From assembly GCA_023382935.1 (NCBI GenBank), contig JAHDXL010000001.1, positions 593,003-657,002 on the forward strand: 64,000 bases of DNA. Reading direction: 5' to 3'. The position numbers and the translations under genes are program-made. The notes under the pieces were generated by a model, which had not been told where the DNA came from, made no database searches, and saw only the letters and a program-made list of their open reading frames with translations. Source of the stretch: Phycisphaerales bacterium (lineage in GTDB: Bacteria > Planctomycetota > Phycisphaerae > Phycisphaerales > UBA1924). The number at the start of each line of letters is the position of its first letter. Within the stretch, counting starts at the first letter, position 1. Positions 25,283 through 32,942 of the stretch are shown piece by piece.

Positions 25283-25816
25283 ATGGGATCAATCGGAGGC
25301 GGCGGCAGCATCGGAGGCGGCGGACCCATCGGCGGCGGCTCGGGCGAACAGCAACCGCCCGCCGATTCGCCCGTCTCCGCTTCGCCCGCGATCAGCGAGG
25401 AAATGGTCTGGAAAGCCCGGGCCGTACGCGCCGAAGCCCGCGTGGGCGAACTCGAGGAACGCATCGCCCAGATCGAGCAGGAAATGCAGGATTTGCGCGC
25501 CAGCACCGCGCAACAGCAGCGTCAGCGCAACATGGAACTCGAACTCACCCTGGCCGAGGCCATCGACGTGGAGATCGCACGCCTGCTCGTCGAGCGCGTG
25601 CTCGAGGCCGACGCATCGCTCGACGTGCCCGCAGCCGTGGCGGAGGTAAAGCGCACCAAGCCCTTCCTCTTCCGCGGCACCCCTCGTCGCTCCGTGATGA
25701 GCGGGCAGGCGGTCTGTGAAGGGCGCGACCTGCTCGCCGGGCTGGCCGACGAAGCCAAGGCCTCGGGCGACCGGGCCGCTCTGCTTCGGTATCTCCGCGC
25801 TCGACGCGGCGCGTAA
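25283..25816 (+). CDS. Scaffold-like coiled-coil protein of the phage module
   Basis: 177 residues. A Gly-rich start (GSIGGGGSIGGGGPIGGG), a disordered Pro/Ser part, then a coiled coil (ARVGELEERIAQIEQEMQDL) and a C-terminal basic helical part. Its place between portal and major capsid genes, its size and the coiled coil fit a head scaffold protein, which guides capsid assembly. No protease gene is present, so the scaffold would have to leave uncut or the system does not follow that route. Assignment rests on position and composition. AAGGGAGAAGC precedes ATG 25283. Confidence 0.6.
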   Translation: MGSIGGGGSIGGGGPIGGGSGEQQPPADSPVSASPAISEEMVWKARAVRAEARVGELEERIAQIEQEMQDLRASTAQQQRQRNMELELTLAEAIDVEIARLLVERVLEADASLDVPAAVAEVKRTKPFLFRGTPRRSVMSGQAVCEGRDLLAGLADEAKASGDRAALLRYLRARRGA

Positions 25817-25865
25817 CTGAGTTCATCAAGCCGTTTCGCACACCTGACAAGGAGAGGAAAGGAAC

Positions 25866-27038
25866 ATGGCATTCACCGGCAAGGCAACCTACGACGGCGG
25901 GAGTTCGTTCCCGGAACTCATGGAGGACGTCTCCGACGTCATCGGGATCATCAGTCCCTTCGAGACGCCGCTGCTCGATCATCTCGGCGACGCCAAGCGA
26001 CCGGCGATGAGCACGCTGCACGAGTGGATCGAGGACAAACTGCTGCCCAACACCGGGCAGATCAACCAGACCACCTTCACGCCCACGCCGCAGACCTGCG
26101 CCGCCATCATCGTCGATGACGCGACCATCTTCCAGGTGGGCGACCTGGTGCGCCCCGGCTCATCGAGCGAAGTGATGTTCGTCGCGGCGATCAACCTGGG
26201 CACGCAGACTCTGACGGTGGCCCGCTCCTACGGCGGCACAACTCCGGCGACGCTGGCCAACGACATGGTGCTCTACATCCTCGGCAACGCAGCCCTCGAA
26301 GGCGCCGAGGCCCCGCAGGCCCGCTTCACCACCCGCGTCCGCAAGCAGAACTACACACAGATCTTCACGGCCGCCATCGAGGTCAGCGGCTCCATGCAGG
26401 CGGCCCGCGCGCACGGGGTCGGCGACGAGATCGACTACCAGAAGCAGGAACGCATGCGCGAACTCCTGCGCGATCTGGAGAACTGTGTCATCAACGGCGT
26501 GGCGCCTACCACCAACCAGCAGGGCTCGTCCACCGTCCGCCGCTCCATGAACGGCATCCGGCATTCCATTCAGTCCAACCGCTTCACGCCGGGCACCGGG
26601 GACATTCCCGACGGCGACGGAGACGGAAGCGAACTCAACGAGGCCGTCCTCAACGCGGCCCTGCGCGCCATCTGGGAACAGTCCAGCGGCTCGGTCGACA
26701 CCATCGTCGTCGGCGGGACGCAGAAGCGCCGGCTCAACTCCTTCACCACCGGCAGCCGCGCCTATCTGCCTGAGGATACGGCGTACCGCAATCTCGTGTC
26801 GGTGTACGAGAGCGACTTCGGCGTCTGCCGCATCATCCTCAGCCGCTGGATGCCCGCGGACTCCCTGCTTCTGATCGACTCCAGCCGCATCGCCGTGCCC
26901 CCGCTCCAGGGGCGCAGTTTCCACTACAAGCCGCTGGCGGCCAAGGGTGACTCGGTCAGCGGACAGGTCATCGGCGAGTACACGCTCGAGTTCAAGAACG
27001 AGGCGGCCCACGGACTGATCTCCGGGCTGGCAGTGTAG
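25866..27038 (+). CDS. Major capsid protein, SU10-type (DUF5309-like)
   Basis: 390 residues with the SU10-type HK97-fold capsid pattern: SDVIGIISPFETPLLDHLGD near the N-terminus, HEWIEDKLLPN, RKQNYTQIFTAAIEVSGSMQ, the DEIDYQKQERMRELLRDLE spine helix, VVGGTQKRRLNSF, and the C-terminal ILSRWMPADSLLLIDSSRI and LQGRSFHYKPLA. Capsid proteins of this group self-assemble into icosahedral shells around a portal. A purine-rich AAGGAGAGGAAAGGAAC leader gives strong translation, as expected for a capsid gene. A 10-bp GC hairpin after the stop (27071-27096) may limit read-through into downstream genes. Confidence 0.88.
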   Translation: MAFTGKATYDGGSSFPELMEDVSDVIGIISPFETPLLDHLGDAKRPAMSTLHEWIEDKLLPNTGQINQTTFTPTPQTCAAIIVDDATIFQVGDLVRPGSSSEVMFVAAINLGTQTLTVARSYGGTTPATLANDMVLYILGNAALEGAEAPQARFTTRVRKQNYTQIFTAAIEVSGSMQAARAHGVGDEIDYQKQERMRELLRDLENCVINGVAPTTNQQGSSTVRRSMNGIRHSIQSNRFTPGTGDIPDGDGDGSELNEAVLNAALRAIWEQSSGSVDTIVVGGTQKRRLNSFTTGSRAYLPEDTAYRNLVSVYESDFGVCRIILSRWMPADSLLLIDSSRIAVPPLQGRSFHYKPLAAKGDSVSGQVIGEYTLEFKNEAAHGLISGLAV

Positions 27039-27070
27039 TTTCGCGGGGACCGGGGGGACTCGCGTGCGCT

Positions 27071-27096
27071 CCGGGCGGGGGTCACACCCCGCCCGG
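27071..27096 (+). terminator. Hairpin after the major capsid gene (attenuator-like)
   Basis: Perfect stem CCGGGCGGGG (27071-27080) with CCCCGCCCGG (27087-27096), loop GTCACA. The T-run is weak (GGTTTCTC), so partial termination is more likely than full. Confidence 0.6.
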
Positions 27097-27118
27097 GGTT
27101 TCTCACAAGGAGGGTCAC

Positions 27119-27766
27119 ATGAGTTTCGCAAACGACGTGCTGCTGCTCACGCTCGAGCCAGCCCTGTTCCGCGATGTCGCATGGGTCAGCCAGCGCCTGG
27201 TGCTGGGAACCGGGTCGTGCACGGGCACCGTTCTGACAATGGCTTCACAGGACGTGCTCTTCGACGCTGCCGGGGTTCAGGCGGGTCACGTCGTGCTGGT
27301 CGCGGGCACGGCCTATGAGGTGATCGCACGCGTGTCCGGCACGGTGCTCACCATCTCGCGCCTCCGCTCATCGGGCGATGATGCGCTCATTCCCGCCAGC
27401 GGCTCGACGGGCGTGGAGGTCAGCGTGCTCACCTTTGCGCCGCAGATCGCGATGGTGCACCGGCAGGTGCTGCGCATGATCGGCATCGAGCCCGACGTGC
27501 ACGAGCGGGAGGAGAGCATCGGCGTCTCGGCGATTGTCAACCCCGAGGCGATGGCGCGCGTCGAGGCGCTGGGCGCTCTGCACCTGGTCTACACCGGCGC
27601 CAGTTCGGCGATGGGGCCCGAATCTCCACTGGCGCACAAGGCCGAGTTCTATCGACAGCGCTTCGCCGACGAGCGCCAGCGCGCGGTGGCGATGATCGAC
27701 ACCGACGGCGACGGGCAGCCCGACGCGGTCCGCCGGCTCAACATCCTGGCGCTGGTGAGGGGGTAA
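27119..27766 (+). CDS. Phage head-side protein of unknown function
   Basis: 215 residues. The N-terminal half is a beta-rich domain (TGTVLTMASQDVLFDAAGVQ, GHVVLVAGTAYEVIARVSG), and the second half has helices (MVHRQVLRMIGIEPDVHERE, EAMARVEALGALHLVYT) and DTDGDGQPD. The latter half looks like a head-tail connector, but I cannot name the family with confidence. Its location, directly after the capsid gene, suits a connector or head-completion protein. The frame is complete with AAGGAGGG upstream of ATG 27119. Confidence 0.6.
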   Translation: MSFANDVLLLTLEPALFRDVAWVSQRLVLGTGSCTGTVLTMASQDVLFDAAGVQAGHVVLVAGTAYEVIARVSGTVLTISRLRSSGDDALIPASGSTGVEVSVLTFAPQIAMVHRQVLRMIGIEPDVHEREESIGVSAIVNPEAMARVEALGALHLVYTGASSAMGPESPLAHKAEFYRQRFADERQRAVAMIDTDGDGQPDAVRRLNILALVRG

Positions 27767-27770
27767 GGCG

Positions 27771-28175
27771 ATGCTGGTGCTCAATCCGGAGAAGGTCACG
27801 TTCAACGGGCAGGCGTGGGAGAGGGTCGAGTCGATCGCCATCGATCGGCTGGCGCATCGCCTGGTGCAGGAGTGGAGCGATGCGGGCCCGCAGATGGTGT
27901 GGACCGACGCGCCCGAGCAGCGCGTGCGCATCGCCCTGGTGCAGCGCCTGGACAGCGGCTCAATCGAAAGCCCGCTGCCGGGGGCCCTCGGGCCGCTGCG
28001 CTTCGAGGTCGCCCGCTCGGGCACCGACGCTGGGCGTGTCATCATCGAAGCACAGGTCGTCGTCGGCGACGTGCGACACGAAGTGACGCGCAGGGGAGGA
28101 CTGCGGTCGATCGTGCTGTGGGCGCTGTCCGCAGACGGCGTGAGCGACCCGATCAGCGTGGGAGGTGGAGGATGA
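27771..28175 (+). CDS. Phage module protein of unknown function
   Basis: 134 residues, family not recognised. It begins MLVLNPEKVTFNGQAWERVE, has strongly alternating beta-type patterns (RVRIALVQRLDSGSIESP, RFEVARSGTDAGRVIIEAQV) and no transmembrane helix. Its size, beta content and position suggest a tail-tube or tail-completion type component. It starts four bases after the preceding stop and its own stop overlaps the next start by four bases (ATGA), so it is translated with both neighbours. Confidence 0.55.
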   Translation: MLVLNPEKVTFNGQAWERVESIAIDRLAHRLVQEWSDAGPQMVWTDAPEQRVRIALVQRLDSGSIESPLPGALGPLRFEVARSGTDAGRVIIEAQVVVGDVRHEVTRRGGLRSIVLWALSADGVSDPISVGGGG

Positions 28176-28552
28176 GCAGTTCGTTCAAGGCGCTTGATCT
28201 CTTCGGCTCAGGCCCGCACCGCTTCTGCATGGGCGAGCAGGGCCTGTACACGGTGGCGCTGCGCGCATTCGGGGATCCGTCGATTCCCGGATCGGCGGCC
28301 TTTGGCACGCTGGAACTGGAGGTGGTGGTGCGCGGGCGATTGACGGCCTCCAGCGACAGTGCCCTGTGGACGCTGCGCGACGCGATCAAGGCGCAGGCTA
28401 CGCACCCGGCAACGGCCGGGACGCTGGTGGACCATCACGGGCGCTCGTGGACGGGCATGACGCTTGTGAAGTTCGACGAACTGGACCGGGTGGACCGCGG
28501 GCGGGTGGTCAGCGTGGGATACGAAGCCAGGTTCCGCATGTTGGCCGGGTGA
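28172..28552 (+). CDS. Last phage module protein, unknown function
   Basis: 126 residues, start ATG 28172 inside the previous stop with GGAGGTGGAGG upstream. It is beta-rich (TLELEVVVRGRLTASSDSAL, GTLVDHHGRSWTGMTLVKF, GRVVSVGYEARFRMLAG). Short beta proteins with RSW-like motifs near the end occur among tail-tube-side proteins of siphophages, but this is by eye. The phage genes stop here: the next 190 bp have no clear gene, and a host-type pseudopilin follows. There is no tape measure, tail fibre, lysis or integrase gene. Confidence 0.55.
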   Translation: MSSSFKALDLFGSGPHRFCMGEQGLYTVALRAFGDPSIPGSAAFGTLELEVVVRGRLTASSDSALWTLRDAIKAQATHPATAGTLVDHHGRSWTGMTLVKFDELDRVDRGRVVSVGYEARFRMLAG

Positions 28553-28728
28553 GGGCGCGACGACCCGAACGTGGCGCAGGCGGAGACGGGAAGTGGAGGC
28601 GCCGGGCCCTGCAGGAGGGCCGGGGGGCCCTGAGCATCGGCGTGCCGGCCGGAATCGGACCTACGGGGCCGAACAGCCGGTTGCGCGCCTTTTCTGCACA
28701 TGCACTTGCATCAGCCACACCGACGGGC

Positions 28729-28742
28729 TATCTTCTTGCGAA
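28729..28742 (+). promoter_or_regulatory. Leaderless-type -10 element
   Basis: TATCTT at 28729-28734 ends seven bases before ATG 28742. Confidence 0.45.
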
Positions 28743-29632
28743 TGCGTATGCATGTGCGATATTTGACCGGACCCGGATTCACGCTCATCGAGTTGCTGGT
28801 GGTCATCTCGATCAGCGCGCTGTTGATCGGGGTTTTGCTCCCGGGGTTATCCAGTGCGCGGCGGACGGCCCGCGCCCTGGCGTGCCTGTCGAACATGCGG
28901 CAACTGGAGACGGCGCACCAGATGTATCTGGAGGGGTCGAGCGGCGCCTTCATTGACGCGGCCCTACCGCACGGGGGCGTCGCCAACGACTTTCCGTCGT
29001 CGTGGCTGGCGACGTTATCGGAGTATTACGGCTCGCCGCTGGTCACGCGGTCACCGGCCGACCGGAGCGTCTACTGGAATGTCGCCGACGGGGGGCAGGA
29101 CACGGGGCTGGTCCTTCCTGAATTGTTGAACTTCTTTGAAGAGCACCGGCGGGAGTTTTCGGATGGCGATCCGTCGAACGATCCGGCGATTCCGGCGTTC
29201 AGCCGGCTGAGCAGTTACGGGCTGAACAACTTCACGACGCGCAGCGTGGGCCCTTTCCTGCTGCATGACCCGGTGACGCATCGGCGCACGACGCGGACGA
29301 GTTATGACGCGCTTCACAAGATCCCCAGGCCGGGGGAAACCGTGCACTTTCTGATGATGGCCCAGCAGGGCCCGACGGAAACCAGCGTGGGATTTGCCAA
29401 GTCGGACCATGTGCATGCCGAGGCATGGGGCGATTGGCCGGACGAGGCGATTCCGACGTTCGCCGCCAAGGAGATGCAGATCGACGCGCACGGGGGACCG
29501 GAGAAGTCGATTTCGTCGATTGCCAATTATGGGTTCCTCGACGGGCACGCCCAGACGCTGCAGTTTGGCCAGGTGTACGAGAGCACGCTGAGGAACCGGT
29601 TTCACCCGGAAGCGGGCCTGCCATCGCGGTAA
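28742..29632 (+). CDS. Pseudopilin with prepilin-type cleavage signal
   Basis: 296 residues. The class III signal is canonical: short basic leader MRMHVRYLTGPG, then FTLIELLVVISISALLIGVL with Glu at mature position 5. The downstream part has the planctomycete pseudopilin pattern: RRTARALACLSNMRQLETAHQ, SSYGLNNFT and a terminal IANYGFLDGHAQTL. It should be cut and methylated by a prepilin peptidase and sit in the inner membrane with the globular part outside. An ATG 14 codons upstream exists, but the TATCTT box favours 28742. It ends 26 bp before a GC-dockerin gene and may be co-transcribed with it. Confidence 0.85.
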   Translation: MRMHVRYLTGPGFTLIELLVVISISALLIGVLLPGLSSARRTARALACLSNMRQLETAHQMYLEGSSGAFIDAALPHGGVANDFPSSWLATLSEYYGSPLVTRSPADRSVYWNVADGGQDTGLVLPELLNFFEEHRREFSDGDPSNDPAIPAFSRLSSYGLNNFTTRSVGPFLLHDPVTHRRTTRTSYDALHKIPRPGETVHFLMMAQQGPTETSVGFAKSDHVHAEAWGDWPDEAIPTFAAKEMQIDAHGGPEKSISSIANYGFLDGHAQTLQFGQVYESTLRNRFHPEAGLPSR

Positions 29633-29658
29633 GAGCGTGCCGGAATGGAGAGAAAGTC

Positions 29659-30468
29659 ATGTGCAACATGACGTGGAAGTGGTTTGTCGGCGGCTTCATT
29701 GCATCGGTACTGGCCGAGGCCAGCGGAGCGCAGGTGCACACCGCTGACGTGATTCTCAGCGTCGGGTGGGGAAACCGGATCGAGACAAACCGTTCAACCG
29801 ACGGAATCGCCATTGAGCCGGCGCGGGTGTTTGCGGCCAGGTTCGGGGCCGAGGGATTTGCTGATTTTACCAACGATCCCGGCTTCGACTCCCTGGTTGG
29901 CGCTCTGCCACCCGGTGCCGTGTTTGGGTTTGACATCATGCGCGGACTGCGCCGGTGGGATGCCGCGGCCCAGGAGTTCCCGGAGGTCATTCCGACCGAG
30001 CGCATCCGCATTCGCAGGAGCGGCATCGACCGGTTCACGCCCACAAGTGACATGATCGTGCCGGGCTATGCCTTCGGTGACGTGAGCGGAGCGGGCGTAT
30101 TTCATCATCACTTGGGTTTTGCGCTCATCGGTGGAGGCAGCGCGATGAGCGGCGTGTGGCTGCTGGAACTGACGCTGTGGACCGAGGGCGGGGTGCTCTC
30201 GCCCAGCGAGCCGTTCTGGGTGGTCTTTGCGCAAGGCGAGGGCCTGCCCGAGCAGGAGGGGGCAATGCGGTGGGTGCTCGATCACCTGACGGGGCCCGCG
30301 TGCGTGCCTGATTTCAACGCTGATGGCGCGCTCAACTTCTTTGACGTGCAGGCGTTTCTTGCGGCTCTTGCGTCGCATGACGCCCGCGCCGACCTGAACG
30401 GCGACGGGATGTTCAACTTCTTTGATGTGCAGAACTTCCTGGGCTTGTTCGCAGGAGGGTGTAATTGA
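29659..30468 (+). CDS. Exported protein with GC-type dockerin tail
   Basis: 269 residues. A signal peptide (WKWFVGGFIASVLAEASGA) is followed by a beta-rich body of about 190 residues homologous to the protein at 30621 (matching stretches: GFDIMRGLRRWD against GFDVLAALRVWN, and FWVVFAQG against IWTVFNHG). The C-terminus carries two FFDVQ repeats (ALNFFDVQAFLAALASHDAR and MFNFFDVQNFLGLF) and ends AGGCN, the GC-type dockerin layout. ATG 29659 has GGAG upstream. The body is of unknown function; surface display is inferred from the tail. Confidence 0.82.
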   Translation: MCNMTWKWFVGGFIASVLAEASGAQVHTADVILSVGWGNRIETNRSTDGIAIEPARVFAARFGAEGFADFTNDPGFDSLVGALPPGAVFGFDIMRGLRRWDAAAQEFPEVIPTERIRIRRSGIDRFTPTSDMIVPGYAFGDVSGAGVFHHHLGFALIGGGSAMSGVWLLELTLWTEGGVLSPSEPFWVVFAQGEGLPEQEGAMRWVLDHLTGPACVPDFNADGALNFFDVQAFLAALASHDARADLNGDGMFNFFDVQNFLGLFAGGCN

Positions 30469-30620
30469 GTGGGGAGCGGGAGCGTGGAGGAGACATCCAC
30501 GCCGTTGTTAGAGCGTGACGGGTGTCCGGTTCGTCCACGTCGGAAGATCTGCGTGGCCGGCACGCAACGCGGTTGGCTGAACGCTGCGACGCGGCGTTCT
30601 CGGGGAAGGAGAGTTGTGTC

Positions 30621-31301
30621 ATGGGACGTCAAGGGGGACGGGTGATTTCGGCTTGTCTGATGGGTGTTGCCAGCGGGGCGGCCTTCGGGCACGGGGAGAA
30701 CGGCGACTACGGGCTGGTGGTGCGAAACGGGCGGATCGTGGTCGGGCTGGGCGATCACGACACGGGCACGGTGACCGACCTAGGTGCGCGTGTGTTCGCA
30801 GCCGAGATGAGTTTCAACGGAAGCGTCGTGGCGTCTGACGAGCCGGGGGTATTCATCCCGGCCGACGAGTTTGCGCCCGGCACGGGAATCGGCTTTGACG
30901 TGCTGGCAGCACTGCGGGTGTGGAACGCGAGCGGGCAGCACTTCCACGACGTAGCAGGCGACGCCATGACGATCGAGTTCGGACCCAACTCGGTGAGCAC
31001 GCCGGGTGTCGATGGCGTCGTGCCCGGGTTCCATATTGTCTACACCGGCGGAGTGTTTGATGAACACTATGACTTTCTGCTTCCGCAGTCGGCGGCGGCG
31101 GGCATCTATCTGCTCCAACTGCGTTTTGCCGCGACAGACCCCGGCATCGCCGCGTCGAAGTCCATCTGGACGGTGTTCAACCACGGCATGAGCGAACAGG
31201 AACACGACGCCGCGATCGAGTGGGCCGAACGCAACGTGCCCTCTCCGGCGACGGGGATGCTCGTCGGCATGCTGGTGCCGATGAGGAGGCGCGGTCGCTG
31301 A
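30621..31301 (+). CDS. Exported paralog with PEP-CTERM-like tail
   Basis: 226 residues. A signal peptide (GRVISACLMGVASGAAFG) leads into the same body domain as the neighbour at 29659. Instead of a dockerin it ends with VPSPATGMLVGMLVPMRRRGR, a Pro-motif, short hydrophobic stretch and Arg cluster resembling PEP-CTERM. The body motif GIGFDVLAALRVWN and the closing SIWTVFNHGMSEQEHDAAIEW align with the paralog. ATG 30621 has GGAAGGAGAG upstream. The pair most likely arose by duplication followed by replacement of the sorting signal. Confidence 0.78.
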   Translation: MGRQGGRVISACLMGVASGAAFGHGENGDYGLVVRNGRIVVGLGDHDTGTVTDLGARVFAAEMSFNGSVVASDEPGVFIPADEFAPGTGIGFDVLAALRVWNASGQHFHDVAGDAMTIEFGPNSVSTPGVDGVVPGFHIVYTGGVFDEHYDFLLPQSAAAGIYLLQLRFAATDPGIAASKSIWTVFNHGMSEQEHDAAIEWAERNVPSPATGMLVGMLVPMRRRGR

Positions 31302-31324
31302 TCGCGGGTCCAGGCCCTTTCGGC

Positions 31325-31337
31325 TAGACTGCGCCCA
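31325..31337 (+). promoter_or_regulatory. Leaderless-type -10 element
   Basis: TAGACT at 31325-31330 ends six bases before ATG 31337; no Shine-Dalgarno sequence. Confidence 0.5.
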
Positions 31338-31882
31338 TGACCAGATGCATGGGTGCCGTCAAGTTCTGTGGGACGCCAATCGTGTGCGGTGCGGTGGCGT
31401 GCGCGAACAACGCATTGCTTTGGGGCTGTGCGGGTGCTGGGCATCGGCATGGCGCGATGCGCGAGGTGAATGCGGCGCTGGATGGCTTTCACGCGGCGGC
31501 GGCGCGGGCCGACATGGAGGGCTACGTCGGTCGCCTGAGCGCCGACGGCGTGTTCCTCGGCACCGACGCCGGCGAGCGATGGACGCGCGAGGAGTTTCGG
31601 GCATTCTGCAAGCCGTACTTCCGTGCGGGGCGAGGGTGGGAATATGTGCCGCACGAACGGCATGTGGCGTTTTCGGCGGACGGGCGCACGGCCTGGTTCG
31701 ACGAGATCCTGAGCAACGAGGCCTACGGCACGCTGCGAGGCTCGGGTGTGCTGACGCTCCAGAACGGGCAGTGGCGGGTCGAGCAGTACAACCTGGCGAT
31801 GCTGGTGCCCAACGACGTGGCCAAGGCGGTGGCGGAGTTGATTGGCCAGTGGGAGGTCGGGAAGAGGCCTGCAGATCCGTGA
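31337..31882 (+). CDS. NTF2/SnoaL-like domain protein
   Basis: 181 residues. After an N-terminal stretch with several Cys (possible lipoprotein-like ALLWGC near residue 31), a SnoaL-like domain runs from about residue 40: VNAALDGFHAAAARADMEGY, RLSADGVFLGTDAGERWTREE, FRAFCKPYF, AFSADGRTAWFDEIL and SGVLTLQNGQWRVEQYNLAM. This is the classic cone-shaped fold of small enzymes and binding proteins; without a known ligand pocket no activity can be named. The start follows a TAGACT box. Confidence 0.8.
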   Translation: MTRCMGAVKFCGTPIVCGAVACANNALLWGCAGAGHRHGAMREVNAALDGFHAAAARADMEGYVGRLSADGVFLGTDAGERWTREEFRAFCKPYFRAGRGWEYVPHERHVAFSADGRTAWFDEILSNEAYGTLRGSGVLTLQNGQWRVEQYNLAMLVPNDVAKAVAELIGQWEVGKRPADP

Positions 31883-31948
31883 GGTGCGGGCGCGAGGCGG
31901 TTTGCCAGTTCGAGGCGAGGTCATTCACGGAGACAACGCGCGCGCCGC

Positions 31949-32905
31949 TCACCCCAGCACGCCGCGGGCGCGGAGGGTATGGAGCATGAAGTGGTTGAGG
32001 TCGGTGTCGCTGGGGACGAGCATCCAGCGCATGGATCGGGCCTTGCAGTCGGCTTCGAGGCGGGCAAGCAAGTCGCGGAGGCGCTGTTCATAGCGGCGGA
32101 TGACGTCGCGGGTGACGGTGACCTCCGTGGCGCGGCCGGACTCGACGTCGGTCAATCGCACGTCGCCGACAAGCCCGCGTTCGATTTCGAGTGCGGGTTC
32201 GAGTTCGCCGCGTGCGAGGATCTGCAGGCAGGTGACGTCGAAGCCGCCTCCGGCGTGGGCAAGGTAGTTGAGGGCGCTGGTCCAGCCGGAGGGGTAGAGG
32301 AAGTCGCTCATGAGGATGAGGACGCCGCGCCCACCCTGGCTGGCGGCGATGCGTCGGACGGCCGATGCGAGGTCGGCCTGCCCCGGGGCGGCGGTGGACA
32401 AGGTCAGGCCTTCGAGGAGGAAATCGGCGAGGCGCTGCAGGCTCTGGCGTCCGCGCACGGGCCGGAGTTGCTCGACGCGACCGGTGTGGTCGAAGCGTGC
32501 GGCGGAGAGGCGGTTCTGGTTGACCAGGGCGACGTATCCCAGGGCCATGGCCAAGCGATTGGCAAAGATGAGTTTGGAAGGCGAACCGACGTCCATGGAA
32601 GACGAACAGTCGAGGACGAGGACGACGGAGAGGTCTTCCTCTTCGCGGAAGAGTTTGATGAAGAGTCGGTTGAGTCGTGCGTAGACGTTCCAATCGACGT
32701 GTCGGAGGTCGTCGCCGGCGACGTAGGGGCGGAAGTCTTCGAACTCGACGCTCTGCCCGCGCTTCTTGGAACGGCGCTCGCCCGGGAGTTTGCCGGCGAA
32801 AACCTTGCGGCTGATCACGTCGAGACGATCGAGACGGCGCATGATCTCCGGGGAAAGGAGTTCATCGAGCGACTGGGGCCTTGGCGTCCGTTGTCCGATG
32901 ATCAT
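31949..32905 (-). CDS. DUF58 domain protein
   Basis: 318 residues. The DUF58 signature is complete: GERRSKKRGQSVEFEDFRPY, VAGDDLRHVDWNVYARLNRL with FIKLFREEE, then a von Willebrand A-like domain beginning VVLVLDCSSSM (a MIDAS-type DxSxS). In many bacteria this protein works with a MoxR AAA+ ATPase in assembly or maturation of envelope complexes; no moxR gene is in the window. The start is set at 32905 (MIIGQRTPRP); upstream frames overlap the divergent gene. The TACAGTA at 32916-32922 can serve as -10 on either strand. Confidence 0.9.
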   Translation of the reverse strand: MIIGQRTPRPQSLDELLSPEIMRRLDRLDVISRKVFAGKLPGERRSKKRGQSVEFEDFRPYVAGDDLRHVDWNVYARLNRLFIKLFREEEDLSVVLVLDCSSSMDVGSPSKLIFANRLAMALGYVALVNQNRLSAARFDHTGRVEQLRPVRGRQSLQRLADFLLEGLTLSTAAPGQADLASAVRRIAASQGGRGVLILMSDFLYPSGWTSALNYLAHAGGGFDVTCLQILARGELEPALEIERGLVGDVRLTDVESGRATEVTVTRDVIRRYEQRLRDLLARLEADCKARSMRWMLVPSDTDLNHFMLHTLRARGVLG

Positions 32906-32915
32906 GTCGAGGTGG

Positions 32916-32922
32916 TACAGTA
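32916..32922. promoter_or_regulatory. Shared symmetrical -10 element of a divergent promoter
   Basis: TACAGTA reads TACAGT on the plus strand (22 nt before ATG 32943) and TACTGT on the minus strand (11 nt before ATG 32905). One box could serve both genes. Confidence 0.35.
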
Positions 32923-32942
32923 GGTGGGACAGGAGACGCACC

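Noticed and set aside
28553-28741. A possible further phage gene fragment (Arg/Gly-rich frame starting near 28549)
   Set aside because: The frame runs on into the pseudopilin in the wrong phase and has no recognisable motif; it could at most be a short remnant.
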